NCBI RefSeq assembly: GCF_030814215.1
Contig: NZ_JAUSUT010000001.1
Coordinates: 6,386,001 to 6,450,000, forward strand
DNA: 64,000 nt
Source: Amycolatopsis thermophila
GTDB lineage: Bacteria > Actinomycetota > Actinomycetes > Mycobacteriales > Pseudonocardiaceae
Direction: 5' to 3'
The first letter of the stretch is position 1, and each line of letters begins with the position of its first letter. The notes beneath the pieces are model-generated. The model was not told where the DNA came from, ran no database searches, and worked only from the letters and a program-made list of their open reading frames with translations. The translations under genes were made by a program, and so were the position numbers. Below, one piece after another: positions 35,514 through 44,108 of the stretch.

Positions 35514-36134
35514 TCAGGCCTTGGACTTCTTCTTCGCGCGGTGAGCCTGCGCCAGGTGCGCGTCCGGCGTGCACCGCGCGCACGGCGTGAACCCGAGGTC
35601 GCGCGCTTCACTGACCGAGATCGGGATCACGTCCCGGTCGGCGAGCCAGCCGCAGTCCGTCAGGTGGTATCGCGGGTGCTCGTCGACGACCACGACCTCC
35701 ACGTCGAGTTCGTCGACGATCTTCGCGTCGGCCTCGTCGGTGCGTTCCTCGCCCGGTTCGCCCTCCTCGGCCGTACCGACGAGCTCACCGGCCGCCGGGA
35801 TGAGCGCGGTCTGGTCCGCCGGCTCCCCCGCCTCGGCGACCGCGGTCGCCTGCTCGGCGGGCTCGTCCGCCGTCTCCGCCGTCACCGGCTCGTCGGCCAC
35901 ATCATCATCGCCGGCCGACGTCGCCGCTTCGGCCGAGGGTTCGTCCTCGGGCTCCGCGACAGCCGCCTGCCGGCGACGGCCGACCCGGCGCCGCACCCAG
36001 TCGACGACCAGCAGCAGCCCGGCGACCACCGACAGTCCGATCGAGATCCACGCCCACAGCGAGCTCGCCGTGATCAGGGCCGTGATCAGCAACCCCAGGG
36101 CGGCCAGAACCAGGACCAGAACGATGAAGAGCAC
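35514..36134 (-). CDS. Membrane protein with acidic linker and Cys/His C-terminal motif
   Basis: A 206-residue protein of unknown function. Two adjacent hydrophobic segments cover about residues 1-45, then RRRVGRRR, then ~90 acidic, disordered residues. A conserved-looking C-terminal domain has HPRYHLTDCGWL and ISVSEARDLGFTPCARC, whose His/Cys positions suggest a small metal site. Lys-rich end. It follows wag31 on the same strand. The GTG start lacks a ribosome binding site, but TGTAAT lies five bases before it, so the message may be leaderless. Related actinobacterial proteins are known only as hypothetical. Confidence 0.75.
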   Translation of the reverse strand: MLFIVLVLVLAALGLLITALITASSLWAWISIGLSVVAGLLLVVDWVRRRVGRRRQAAVAEPEDEPSAEAATSAGDDDVADEPVTAETADEPAEQATAVAEAGEPADQTALIPAAGELVGTAEEGEPGEERTDEADAKIVDELDVEVVVVDEHPRYHLTDCGWLADRDVIPISVSEARDLGFTPCARCTPDAHLAQAHRAKKKSKA

Positions 36135-36211
36135 GGTGAATTACAACACGGACCACGCCCGGAACGGTTCCGACCCTCCCACGCGGAGCGCCGGAACCGT
36201 CACCGGGAAAC

Positions 36212-37042
36212 TCAGCCCGCCTCGGCCCGCGGACCGAACGAGTAGCCCTGCCCGCTGCCGGACCCGGAGGTCGCCTGGCCCGAGTTCGACGACGCCGACG
36301 CCGGAGCCGCCGACCCGCGGTCGTCCAGCTCGCGCAGCTGCGATTCCAGGAACCCGCGCAGACGCGTCCGGTACTCGCGCTCGATGGTCCGCAGTTCCTC
36401 GATCTTCTTGCCCAGCGCGGTCTTCTCGCTGTTCAGCGTGTTCATCGTCTCGGTGTACTTGCGCTGCGCCTCGCGCTCCATGGTCGTCGCCTTGTCGCGC
36501 GCCTGACGCTCGAGCGTCTCGGTGCGGGTGCGGGCGTCGTTGAGCATGTTCTCCGCGCGGGTGCGCGCCTCGTTGACCATCGAGTCGGCCTTGGTGCGGG
36601 CGTCGGAGAGCACCTGCTCGGACTTGGCGCGGGCCTCGGCCAGCATGCCGTCGGACTCGGTCTTGGCCTCCGCCGTCAGCCGGTCGGCCATCTCCTGCGC
36701 CAGGCCGAGGACCTTCGCCGCCTGCACGTTCGGCTCGCCGCCGTCCGACATCGGGTGGGCCTGGGTCTGCTCGGCAGCCGAGGGCGGCGGCACAGGCGCC
36801 AGGCGGCGCTCCTGCGGGCCGGCCCCGGCACGGGCGGCCTCGAGGTCGGCGCGGGTGCCCTCCAGCTCGGCGTCGAGTTGCTCGACCTGCTGGCGCAGCT
36901 CGTTGTTGTCCTCGATGAGCCGCGCGAGCTCGGTCTCCACCAGGTCGAGGAACGCGTCCACCTCGTCCTCGTTGTAGCCCCGCTTGCCGATGGGTGGCTT
37001 GCTGAACGCGACGTTATGCACGTCAGCGGGGGTCAACGACAT
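36212..37042 (-). CDS. wag31: DivIVA/Wag31 polar growth protein
   Basis: A 276-residue coiled-coil protein. The N-terminal DivIVA domain has [20 protein letters not shown] and [14 protein letters not shown] (membrane-curvature binding). A Pro-rich linker follows around residues 75-95, then a long coiled coil built from repeated [15 protein letters not shown] heptads and a Ser/Gly-rich tail. In actinobacteria it marks cell poles and directs apical wall growth; it is usually essential. The ATG follows GAGGTGATCTG. Gene order sepF-yggT-wag31 is the standard one. Confidence 0.94.
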   Translation of the reverse strand: MSLTPADVHNVAFSKPPIGKRGYNEDEVDAFLDLVETELARLIEDNNELRQQVEQLDAELEGTRADLEAARAGAGPQERRLAPVPPPSAAEQTQAHPMSDGGEPNVQAAKVLGLAQEMADRLTAEAKTESDGMLAEARAKSEQVLSDARTKADSMVNEARTRAENMLNDARTRTETLERQARDKATTMEREAQRKYTETMNTLNSEKTALGKKIEELRTIEREYRTRLRGFLESQLRELDDRGSAAPASASSNSGQATSGSGSGQGYSFGPRAEAG

Positions 37043-37095
37043 CAGATCACCTCACGCACTCCATGGCCTGCTCCGTCACCCGGGTTCCCCCGAAG

Positions 37096-37389
37096 TCACC
37101 CGGGAAGCGCCAGTTGCATCAGTATGAACACAACCAACAGCAGCACCATAATCGATAAGTCCAGTCCGACGCCGCCAACGCGAACCATCGGAATGATCCT
37201 CCGCACCACGCGGACCGGAGGATCGGTCACTGTGTAGATGGTCTCCAGCGTCACCGCAACCCCGCCGGCGGGGCGCCAATCGCGTGCGAAGGCACGCACG
37301 AGCTCCACCACGACACGCGCTGTGAGCAGCAGCCAAAAGACGAACAGCACGTAGTAGAGGACTAGCCGGACCGCATCCACGAACACCAC
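37096..37389 (-). CDS. YggT family membrane protein
   Basis: A 97-residue protein with two hydrophobic segments (about 8-30 and 72-94) flanking the conserved TDPPVRVVRRIIP loop of the YggT family. Function is poorly known, but it sits between sepF and wag31 in most actinobacteria. GTG start (two in a row). Confidence 0.88.
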   Translation of the reverse strand: MVFVDAVRLVLYYVLFVFWLLLTARVVVELVRAFARDWRPAGGVAVTLETIYTVTDPPVRVVRRIIPMVRVGGVGLDLSIMVLLLVVFILMQLALPG

Positions 37390-37459
37390 TCTGCCACATC
37401 ACCGTGACCCCCGGAGCACCCGGAACACCCAATGTGTCCGGGTCACGTAATCGAACTGT

Positions 37460-37495
37460 GATTTAGCCAACGGTTTCACCCGTTCGGCCTAAATC
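37460..37495 (-). terminator. Hairpin between sepF and yggT
   Basis: GATTTAG (37460-37466) and CTAAATC (37489-37495) form the outer stem; AACGG/CCGTT continues inside. It lies 64 bp past the sepF stop and 71 bp before yggT, on the shared strand, so it may end or reduce read-through from sepF. AT-rich for this region. Confidence 0.45.
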
Positions 37496-37558
37496 GTCAC
37501 CGATCGTAGTGGTGCTATCACACGGTTCACCCCCGTTTTCCGGAACTCGACGTCGCTC

Positions 37559-38182
37559 TCAGTGACGAAGGAAGAGTCCGCCCTCGGCGATGCGACGGCG
37601 CTCCTCCGCCGTCACCTCCACATCCGGCGGCGACAGCAGGAACACCTTGTTCGTGATCTTGTCCATCGACCCGCGCAGCGCGAACGCCAGGCCCGCCGCG
37701 AAGTCCACGAGCCGCTTGGCGTCCGCGTTCTCCATCTGCGTGAGGTTGATGATCACCGGGGTGCCCTCCCGGTACGCCTCGCCGATCCCCCGCGCCTCCA
37801 CGTAGCTCGTGGGGTGCAGCGTGGTGATCCGCCCCAGCGCGTCCCGGGCCGAGGCGCGGGCGGGCTCGGGCACGGGGCGCAGTCTCGCCACCGGCTCCGG
37901 CTGCCGCTCGACCGCGAGCGCGCCGTGCACCGACGGCTCCGGCACGCGGGGACGGGCCCGCGGCGGGGCCTCCTCCTCGTACTCGGAACCGGCGCGGTAC
38001 CGTCGGCGGGCACGCGGCAGCGGCTCCTCGTCGAAGCCGTCGTAAGCTTCGTCGTCGGCGTAGTCCCGCCGGTAGTCGTCGTCGTAGCGGTCCGCGGCCT
38101 CGTAGGAGTCGTAGCCGTCGTAACCACCGCTGTCGGCCGGGATCATGCCGAAGTAGGCCTTCAGCTTCTGCAGCGCGCTCAT
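37559..38182 (-). CDS. sepF: Cell division protein SepF
   Basis: A 207-residue protein. It opens with the membrane-binding helix MSALQKLKAYFGM, continues with an acidic Tyr/Asp-rich linker (about 20-110), and ends in the SepF fold with TPVIINLTQMENADAKRL and LLSPPDVEVT. It anchors FtsZ to the membrane; in actinobacteria lacking FtsA and ZipA it is the main anchor. The ATG follows GGGAGAGGC. Confidence 0.94.
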   Translation of the reverse strand: MSALQKLKAYFGMIPADSGGYDGYDSYEAADRYDDDYRRDYADDEAYDGFDEEPLPRARRRYRAGSEYEEEAPPRARPRVPEPSVHGALAVERQPEPVARLRPVPEPARASARDALGRITTLHPTSYVEARGIGEAYREGTPVIINLTQMENADAKRLVDFAAGLAFALRGSMDKITNKVFLLSPPDVEVTAEERRRIAEGGLFLRH

Positions 38183-38247
38183 GCCTCTCCCTAGCCGCTC
38201 CCTCACCTGACTACCCGGACGCGATCGCTCACTTCCGGGTGATCTCG

Positions 38248-38982
38248 CTACGGCGAGGCTAAACCGCGGGCGCCGAGCAACGCGGTTCCGACACGCACAC
38301 ATGTCGAACCGTGCGCGATGGCGGGTTCCAGATCACCGCTCATCCCGGCGGACAGCTCGACCGCGCCCGGGTGGTCCCGGCGGAGGCCGGAAGCGGCCCC
38401 GGCCAGGCGCGCGAACGCCTCCGCGGGGTCCGCGCCGAGCGGGGCGACCGCCATCACGCCGCGCAGCCGCAGGCCCTCGAGCCCGGCGACGTGATCGGCC
38501 AACTCACCCAGCTGGGTGAGCGGACATCCGCCTCGTGACGGATCGTCGTCAAGGCTCGCCTGGACGAGGACGTCGAGCGGGCCCGGCCGCTCCCCCGCCT
38601 CGACGGCGGCGCGCACCGCCTTCGCGAGGGCATCGGCGAGCCGGACCGAGTCGACCGACTGCACCTCGTCGGCCCACCGCACGACCGACCGCGCCTTGTT
38701 GCGCTGCAACCGGCCGACCATGTGCCAGCGCGGCGAGGCGCCCGGCCGCAGCCGGCGCACCTCCTCGGCCTTCGGCCCGGCCTCCTGGTCGCGGTTCTCC
38801 GCGAGGTCGGTCTGCCCGAGGTCGGTGAGCAGGGCCGCGTCGACCGCGGGGAACGTCTTGGTGACGGCGATCAGCCGGACCTCCGATCGAGGCCGCCCGG
38901 CCGCCGCGCAGGCCTTCGCGATCCGGGCCTCGACGGCCTGGAGTGCCTGGGCGATCCCGTCCCGGCGCTGCTCGTCGCTCAT
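38248..38982 (-). CDS. YggS/PROSC-type PLP homeostasis protein
   Basis: A 244-residue alanine-racemase-like barrel binding pyridoxal phosphate through Lys42 (LIAVTKTFP). WHMVGRLQRNKA, AELSAGMSGDLEPAI-type and GSTCVRVGTALLG strings are characteristic. It is not an enzyme but a PLP carrier/homeostasis protein. Its start overlaps the pgeF stop codon, and the pgeF-yggS-sepF order is conserved next to ftsZ. Confidence 0.92.
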   Translation of the reverse strand: MSDEQRRDGIAQALQAVEARIAKACAAAGRPRSEVRLIAVTKTFPAVDAALLTDLGQTDLAENRDQEAGPKAEEVRRLRPGASPRWHMVGRLQRNKARSVVRWADEVQSVDSVRLADALAKAVRAAVEAGERPGPLDVLVQASLDDDPSRGGCPLTQLGELADHVAGLEGLRLRGVMAVAPLGADPAEAFARLAGAASGLRRDHPGAVELSAGMSGDLEPAIAHGSTCVRVGTALLGARGLASP

Positions 38983-39695
38983 TCCGGCTCGGCCCAGGTC
39001 AGCGCCGCGATGCGCCCGGTGGTGCCGTCGCGCCGGTAGCTGAACAGGGTCGGGTCCTCGGCCGTGCACCGCGGATCGACGCCCACCTTGCCGACACCGG
39101 CCTCGGCGAGCTGGCGCCACAACCCGGCGCGCAGGTCGAGCCCGGGCTTGCCCGCCCTCGTGCGGGTCGCCGAGCCCGGCAGGTGCGCGTCCACGTCCGC
39201 GGCCATCTCGGCCGGCACCTCGTAGCACTCGCCGCAGATCGCCGGGCCGAGCAGCACCTCGATGCGGCCCATCTCGGCGCCCGCCTCGACCATCGCCTGG
39301 AGCGCGGCCGGCAGCACACCGACCCGGGCGCCGACGCGGCCCGCGTGCACCGCCGCCACCACCCCGGTCTCCGGGTCGCCCAGCAGCACCGGCACGCAGT
39401 CGGCGACGAGCACGGCCACCGGCAGGCCCGGCGTCGTGGTCACCAGGGCGTCGGTCGCCTCGGCCGGGGCGGTCTCGGTGCCGTCCACGACGGTGACCGT
39501 CCGCCCGTGCACCTGCTCCATCCAGGCCACCCGCTCGACGCCGAGCTCGGTACCCAGCCGCTTGCGGTTGGCCGCCACCGCGGCCGGGTCGTCACCGACG
39601 TGGTCACCGAGGTTGAACGTGTCGTACGGCCGCGCCGAAACGCCGCCCGCCCTGGTCGTGACCACCCGACGGATGCGCAAGTCCACTACCTCCAC
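38979..39695 (-). CDS. pgeF: PgeF/YfiH-type peptidoglycan-editing or laccase-domain protein
   Basis: A 238-residue protein of the multicopper-polyphenol-oxidoreductase/YfiH fold: MEQVHGRTVTVVDG, LVADCVPVLLGD, AVHAGRVGARVG and GPAICGECYEV. The metal ligands His, Cys and His are present. The usual HAGWRG reads HAGRVG, a local substitution beside the metal site. PgeF in E. coli removes wrong amino acids from UDP-MurNAc. Starts with GTG; a second GTG nine bases downstream is an alternative. Confidence 0.88.
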   Translation of the reverse strand: MEVVDLRIRRVVTTRAGGVSARPYDTFNLGDHVGDDPAAVAANRKRLGTELGVERVAWMEQVHGRTVTVVDGTETAPAEATDALVTTTPGLPVAVLVADCVPVLLGDPETGVVAAVHAGRVGARVGVLPAALQAMVEAGAEMGRIEVLLGPAICGECYEVPAEMAADVDAHLPGSATRTRAGKPGLDLRAGLWRQLAEAGVGKVGVDPRCTAEDPTLFSYRRDGTTGRIAALTWAEPE

Positions 39696-39729
39696 TCGCC
39701 TGGTTCCTCCCGAGCCTACTGGGAACCGG

Positions 39730-40593
39730 ATGGCGCCCTCGGACGGTCTCAGCACCATGGACCTCCCCCCGCCGCCGGACAGCGTCACCGCACTCGCCGC
39801 ACCCGGGAAGCTGCCGCCCGAACTGGCCGGGCTGTTCACCCCCGCCGGGGAGGAGCAGTGGTCGCGCATCGCCGAACTGGCCGAGACCCACCTGACCCGC
39901 GAGGTGGCGCCGGACGTGCGCGGGCCGCTCGCGCTCGCCGCGGCCTACGGGTACCTCGACGACGTCGAGTTCCTCGATTCCACGGAGATGACCGAACGCA
40001 ACGAGCGCGCGCGGGAGCTGCTCGAGGAGGCCGTCGCGCACGGCGTGGCGCACGACGAGGCCGCCGAGCTGTGGGACTTCACCCACCAGGTGCAGGACGC
40101 CGCGCACTACGCGCGGGAGCACGAGGAGTACGTCGCCGAGCACGGCGCCACCGCCAAGCAGCGGCTGAACGCGAAGCTGGAACGGGCGCACGCGCTCTAC
40201 GAATCGGGTGACCGCGCTCCCGCGCTGGCGTTGTTCCGGGAGGTCGCCGAGGCCGACATCTGGGGCGAGTTCAGCGGGGCGGGCCACCGGTCGGACATCG
40301 GGTGGTGCCGGCTGCTGGCCGACGCGGCGCACCACGAGGGACCCGAAGCGACGCGGCGGATCTGGCGGGAGGCGAAGGCGAGCCGGCACGCCGCGCACTT
40401 CCCGTACCCGCACTGGGCCGCGCCGCTGGTCGAGACGCTCATCGGGACCGGGGTTCCGGACATCCTCGAGATCGTCGTCTCCGAGCGGCTGGACCTGGCC
40501 CTGCGCGAGGAGAACCCGTGGGACCTGACCGAGGACGAACGGTGGACGCTGTCCCGCGCCATCGAGGAGATCGAGCAGTACCACCGGGCCTGA
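39730..40593 (+). CDS. Hypothetical helical protein, opposite in strand to the dcw region
   Basis: A 287-residue, mostly helical protein. Repeated Ala/Glu/Arg-rich helices (ARELLEEAVAHGVAHDEAAE, LERAHALYESGDRAPALALF) suggest TPR-like repeats. No signal, membrane or metal motif. It lies between ftsZ and pgeF but points the other way, so it interrupts a usually collinear stretch. Codon use is normal. The ATG at 39730 is taken; another at 39757 is possible. Function unknown. Confidence 0.78.
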   Translation: MAPSDGLSTMDLPPPPDSVTALAAPGKLPPELAGLFTPAGEEQWSRIAELAETHLTREVAPDVRGPLALAAAYGYLDDVEFLDSTEMTERNERARELLEEAVAHGVAHDEAAELWDFTHQVQDAAHYAREHEEYVAEHGATAKQRLNAKLERAHALYESGDRAPALALFREVAEADIWGEFSGAGHRSDIGWCRLLADAAHHEGPEATRRIWREAKASRHAAHFPYPHWAAPLVETLIGTGVPDILEIVVSERLDLALREENPWDLTEDERWTLSRAIEEIEQYHRA

Positions 40594-40621
40594 CCGCTCG
40601 GCCAGGCCCGGGGTTCGCGCG

Positions 40622-41908
40622 TCAGCGCCGCATGAACGGCGGGACGTCGACGTCGTCGTCGGACGGGTCGTCGGTCACCGGGACGGCCCGGCTGGGCAGG
40701 CTGCCCTGGGTCGTGCTCGTCCGCGGCGCCGGGTAGCTGCGGCTGCCGCCACCCGCCTGCGGGAGCCCGCTGGGCTGCGCGCCGTAATTGGTGCCCGACG
40801 GCGGCGTCCGCGGCGGCGTGACCGGGAAACCACCACCCGCGGGCGGGGCCGGGGGCTGCGCCGACGCCGGGGGCGCCGGCGGGCGGACTTCGCCGGCCGT
40901 GGCGGACGCGGTGGCCGAGCGGGTGCCCACGGCGGGCGGCTCGAGCTTCTTGTGGGTGGGCGAGCCGGAGTCGAACCCGGCGGCGATCACGGTGACCCGG
41001 ACCTCGTCGCCGAGCGAGTCGTCGATGATCGTCCCGAAGATGATGTTGGCCTCGGGGTGCGCGGCCTCCTGCACCAGCGAGGCGGCCTCGTTGATCTCGA
41101 ACAGGCCGAGGTCCGAACCGCCCGCGATGGACAGCAGGGCGCCGTGCGCGCCCTCCATCGAGGCCTCCAGCAGGGGCGAGTTGATCGCCTTCTCCGCGGC
41201 CTGCACCGCCCGGCCCTCACCGCGCGCGGACCCGATGCCCATCAGCGCACTGCCGGCACCGGACATGACGCTCTTCACGTCGGCGAAGTCCAGGTTGATC
41301 AGACCCGGGGTGGTGATCAGGTCGGTGATGCCCTGGACACCGGAGAGCAGCACCTCGTCGGCCGAGCGGAACGCGTCCATCAGGCTGACGCCGATGTCGC
41401 CGAGCTGCAGCAGCCGGTCGTTGGGGATGACGATGAGGGTGTCGCACTCGTTGCGCAGCGACTGGATGCCGTCCTCGGCCTGCTTGCCGCGCCGCTTGCC
41501 CTCGAAGGTGAACGGCCGGGTCACCACACCGATCGTGAGCGCGCCGAGCTTGCGCGCGATCGAGGCGACCACGGGCGCGCCGCCGGTGCCGGTGCCGCCG
41601 CCCTCGCCCGCGGTCACGAAGACCATGTCGGCGCCCTTGAGCACCTCCTCGATCTCCTCGCGGTGGTCCTCGGCGGCCTTGTGCCCCACCTCGGGGTTGG
41701 CGCCCGCGCCCAGGCCCCTGGTCAGTTCGCGGCCGATGTCGAGCTTGACATCGGCGTCGGACATCAGCAGCGCCTGCGCGTCCGTGTTGATCGCGATGAA
41801 CTCGACACCCTTGAGGCCGACCTCGATCATGCGGTTGACGGCGTTGACACCGCCACCGCCGATGCCGACGACCTTGATCACCGCGAGGTAGTTGTGCGGG
41901 GGCGTCAT
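40622..41908 (-). CDS. ftsZ: Cell division GTPase FtsZ
   Basis: A 428-residue tubulin-like protein forming the Z ring. It has [15 protein letters not shown] at the N-terminus and the tubulin signature [14 protein letters not shown] Pro-rich linker (about 315-410) follows, then the conserved tail [12 protein letters not shown], which binds SepF and FtsW-type partners. Length and tail are typical for actinobacteria. ATG start with GGAAGGCGGAC upstream. A TTGACA promoter lies in the preceding intergenic region. Confidence 0.98.
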   Translation of the reverse strand: MTPPHNYLAVIKVVGIGGGGVNAVNRMIEVGLKGVEFIAINTDAQALLMSDADVKLDIGRELTRGLGAGANPEVGHKAAEDHREEIEEVLKGADMVFVTAGEGGGTGTGGAPVVASIARKLGALTIGVVTRPFTFEGKRRGKQAEDGIQSLRNECDTLIVIPNDRLLQLGDIGVSLMDAFRSADEVLLSGVQGITDLITTPGLINLDFADVKSVMSGAGSALMGIGSARGEGRAVQAAEKAINSPLLEASMEGAHGALLSIAGGSDLGLFEINEAASLVQEAAHPEANIIFGTIIDDSLGDEVRVTVIAAGFDSGSPTHKKLEPPAVGTRSATASATAGEVRPPAPPASAQPPAPPAGGGFPVTPPRTPPSGTNYGAQPSGLPQAGGGSRSYPAPRTSTTQGSLPSRAVPVTDDPSDDDVDVPPFMRR

Positions 41909-41968
41909 CGGGTCCGCCTTCCTATCGTGAATTCCCTCGTACCGCTCACCGGGAGCCCAAAACTCTCA

Positions 41969-41998
41969 ACCTAAACTCAAGGTTCAGAGTTATGTCAA
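41969..41998 (-). promoter_or_regulatory. Candidate ftsZ promoter
   Basis: On the minus strand TTGACA (41993-41998) is followed, after 18 bases, by TTAGGT (41969-41974). The ftsZ start is about 60 bp downstream. The surrounding bases are unusually AT-rich. ftsZ is cut off from ftsQ by other genes, so an own promoter is needed. Confidence 0.6.
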
Positions 41999-42099
41999 CT
42001 CCCCGCTCCGTCCGCCGAAGGTAGGGATCCGGCGAAGCGGAATCCAGTAGCCACGCCGCGTGTCGGCCCGGCCGTTGCAAAATCTCCGCGCCGGAGGCG

Positions 42100-42594
42100 T
42101 CATTCCCCGGTCCGGCCGTCGGTCAGCTCCCGGAGCAGATCCAGGTGACCGGCGTGCCGCCCGGTCTCCTCGACCAGGTGGATCAGGACGTAGCGGAGGT
42201 TGACCAAGCCGTCCCGGTAGGACACCCGGGTGGCGGGCTCGAGGCGCGCCGCGATCTCCCGGCTGGTGCCGCACTGCGCCCGGTAACCGGCCACCAGGTC
42301 GGCGAGCGGGATCGTGAGGGCCTCGCGGAAGTCGGCATCGCGGTCGGCTTCGAGTCTCGCGGTCCACCGGTTCGCGCGACCGCCGAGGACGACCTCGAAC
42401 CAGTAGTGCTCCACATAGGTCAGATGCCCGACGAGGCCGGCGATCGTGGTGAGCCCGCTCGGAACGAGGCTGCGCCGGGCCTGTTCGTCGGTCAGACCCT
42501 CGCACTTGAGCACGACGGCTTCGCGCAGGAAGTCCAGGAATCCGGACAGCTGCTCGCGCTCCTCGCCGTCGAAGGCCGGCTCGGTTCTGATCAC
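42100..42594 (-). CDS. DinB-superfamily protein (DUF664-like)
   Basis: A 164-residue four-helix-bundle protein. His residues in VGHLTYVEHYWF and HLVEETGRHAGHLDLLRE are the expected metal triad of the DinB/YfiT superfamily. Members include thiol-dependent (mycothiol/bacillithiol) transferases and unknowns. It lies between ftsQ and ftsZ, which are normally adjacent. GTG start with a weak ribosome binding site. Divergent from the OsmC gene. Confidence 0.86.
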   Translation of the reverse strand: MIRTEPAFDGEEREQLSGFLDFLREAVVLKCEGLTDEQARRSLVPSGLTTIAGLVGHLTYVEHYWFEVVLGGRANRWTARLEADRDADFREALTIPLADLVAGYRAQCGTSREIAARLEPATRVSYRDGLVNLRYVLIHLVEETGRHAGHLDLLRELTDGRTGE

Positions 42595-42619
42595 CGGTGC
42601 AGCTTCTCACGGCGATGAG

Positions 42620-42642
42620 TTGCGCGCAATTGAATAGCGCGC
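42620..42642. promoter_or_regulatory. Dyad sites in the DinB/OsmC divergent region
   Basis: TTGCGCGCAA (42620-42629) is a perfect palindrome, and GCGCGC recurs at 42637-42642, giving GCGCGC-N9-GCGCGC. Ohr/OsmC genes are often controlled by MarR-type OhrR at such sites; no ohrR is present in the window. Confidence 0.4.
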
Positions 42643-42687
42643 TAGTTTTGTCGAAGGAGCTTCACCCCGCGACGAAAGGTGGACACC

Positions 42688-43122
42688 ATGCCCAGCCGCG
42701 ACGCCACGACCCACTGGGAAGGCGGCCTGCAGGCCGGCACGGGTCACGTCACGCTCGACTCGTCGAACGCCGGCCAGTTCGACGTCTCGTTCCCGACCCG
42801 CGCCGGCAACCCCGACGGCCAGACCAGCCCGGAGGAACTCATCGCCGCCGCGCACTCCTCGTGCCTGGCGATGAACCTGTCCGGTGTCCTGGAGTCGGCG
42901 AACCTGACCGCCGAGTCCATCGACGTGAGCGCGGAGGTCACGCTCGGCCCGGCACAGGGCGGCGGCTTCGAGATCAGCGGTATCGCGATCACCCTGCGCG
43001 CGAAGGTGCCCGGTGTGGACCCCGAGAAGTTCACCGAGCTGGCCGAGACCGCGGAGCGGACGTGCCCGGTGTCGAAGGCCCTGGCCGGGACGACGATCAC
43101 CTTGGATGCGGCCCTCGCCTGA
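42688..43122 (+). CDS. OsmC/Ohr-family organic hydroperoxide reductase
   Basis: A 144-residue OsmC-fold protein with both redox cysteines: Cys59 in AHSSCLAMNLS and Cys126 in ERTCPVSKAL. It reduces organic peroxides using a dithiol partner. HWEGGL at the N-terminus and TSPEELIAAAHS are the family strings. The ATG follows AAAGGTGGACACC. It runs against the dcw direction, between ftsQ and ftsZ. Confidence 0.9.
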   Translation: MPSRDATTHWEGGLQAGTGHVTLDSSNAGQFDVSFPTRAGNPDGQTSPEELIAAAHSSCLAMNLSGVLESANLTAESIDVSAEVTLGPAQGGGFEISGIAITLRAKVPGVDPEKFTELAETAERTCPVSKALAGTTITLDAALA

Positions 43123-43150
43123 CGCCGCCGGGGAGGGAGGCGGGTGCGGA

Positions 43151-43186
43151 AGGTCGCTGCGGGAGCGGGCCCACAGGCAGCGACCT
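43151..43186 (+). terminator. Hairpin after the OsmC gene
   Basis: Ten-base arms AGGTCGCTGC and GCAGCGACCT with a 16-base loop, 28 bp past the OsmC stop. It lies between convergent OsmC and ftsQ and could serve both strands. Confidence 0.6.
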
Positions 43187-43313
43187 CTCCCACCACACAC
43201 CCCACGACCTCGCCACCCTCCTGACACACACCACCGCGTTGTGACCACCCCTGCCTGTTGTGCGTTGGCGGGATGACCACCCAGCTCGTGTCAGGCACGG
43301 GCGCCGCGCGCCG

Positions 43314-44108
43314 CTACGAAACGGTGGGCAGTTCGGGGCTGGCGACGTCGTAGGTCTGGCCCTCGCGCGTCAACAGCACGCTCAGCACGCGCGCCTTGCG
43401 TTCCGCGTTCCCCGCGTCGCCCCACCGGACGGTTTTGCCGGTGTTCAGCGAGAATTCCACGCCGCCCGGGGTTCTGGCCCGCACCACGGTGATCTGACCC
43501 TTCAAGGGCTGCGGCACGGACGCCAGCACCGCGACCACCGAGCGCGTCACCGCGTCCTCCGGCGACACCTTCGCCACCTGCATCTCCGGCAGGCCCTCCG
43601 GTTTGTTCTGCACCACCTTGTAGTCCAGCCCACCGGAATCGACCAGGTGAAAACCGTTGGTGGCGGCGACGAACGCGACCGGCGCCCGTTCCGTCACCGT
43701 GATCTCCACAGTGGACGGCCACGACCGGGACACGTCCACAGTGGCCACACCCGGGATGTTGGTGACCCGGGCGGCGATCTCGTCGGTGTCCAGTAACAGC
43801 ATCGGTTTCAGGTCCGGCACCGCGGCGGCCGCCAGGATCTGGTCCGACGGCACACTCGCCGCCCCGTGCACCTCCACCGAGCGGACGCCCAGCAGTGACG
43901 TGAACATCACGACGTAGCCCAGCCCGGCCACGGTCAGCACACTCAGCAACGCCACCCACCGCCGCCGCAACGCGCGGCGCCGCGAGATCCCGGTCCCGGT
44001 CCGGCGCCGGGCGGTCAGCGGGCGACGGCCCCGGCGGCTGCGCACCGCCGACGACGACCGCCTCGTCGACGGCCGGCTGCGCTCCTCGCTCCGCGCTCGC
44101 GTGGCCAC
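43314..44108 (-). CDS. ftsQ: Cell division protein FtsQ
   Basis: A 264-residue bitopic membrane protein. It has an Arg/Ser-rich cytoplasmic head (~48 residues), one membrane segment (about 50-70), a POTRA domain starting LLGVRSVEVHGAASV, then a beta domain ending TYDVASPELPTV. It links FtsL/FtsB to the divisome. GTG start directly after the murC stop codon. ftsZ does not follow directly. Confidence 0.93.
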   Translation of the reverse strand: MATRARSEERSRPSTRRSSSAVRSRRGRRPLTARRRTGTGISRRRALRRRWVALLSVLTVAGLGYVVMFTSLLGVRSVEVHGAASVPSDQILAAAAVPDLKPMLLLDTDEIAARVTNIPGVATVDVSRSWPSTVEITVTERAPVAFVAATNGFHLVDSGGLDYKVVQNKPEGLPEMQVAKVSPEDAVTRSVVAVLASVPQPLKGQITVVRARTPGGVEFSLNTGKTVRWGDAGNAERKARVLSVLLTREGQTYDVASPELPTVS

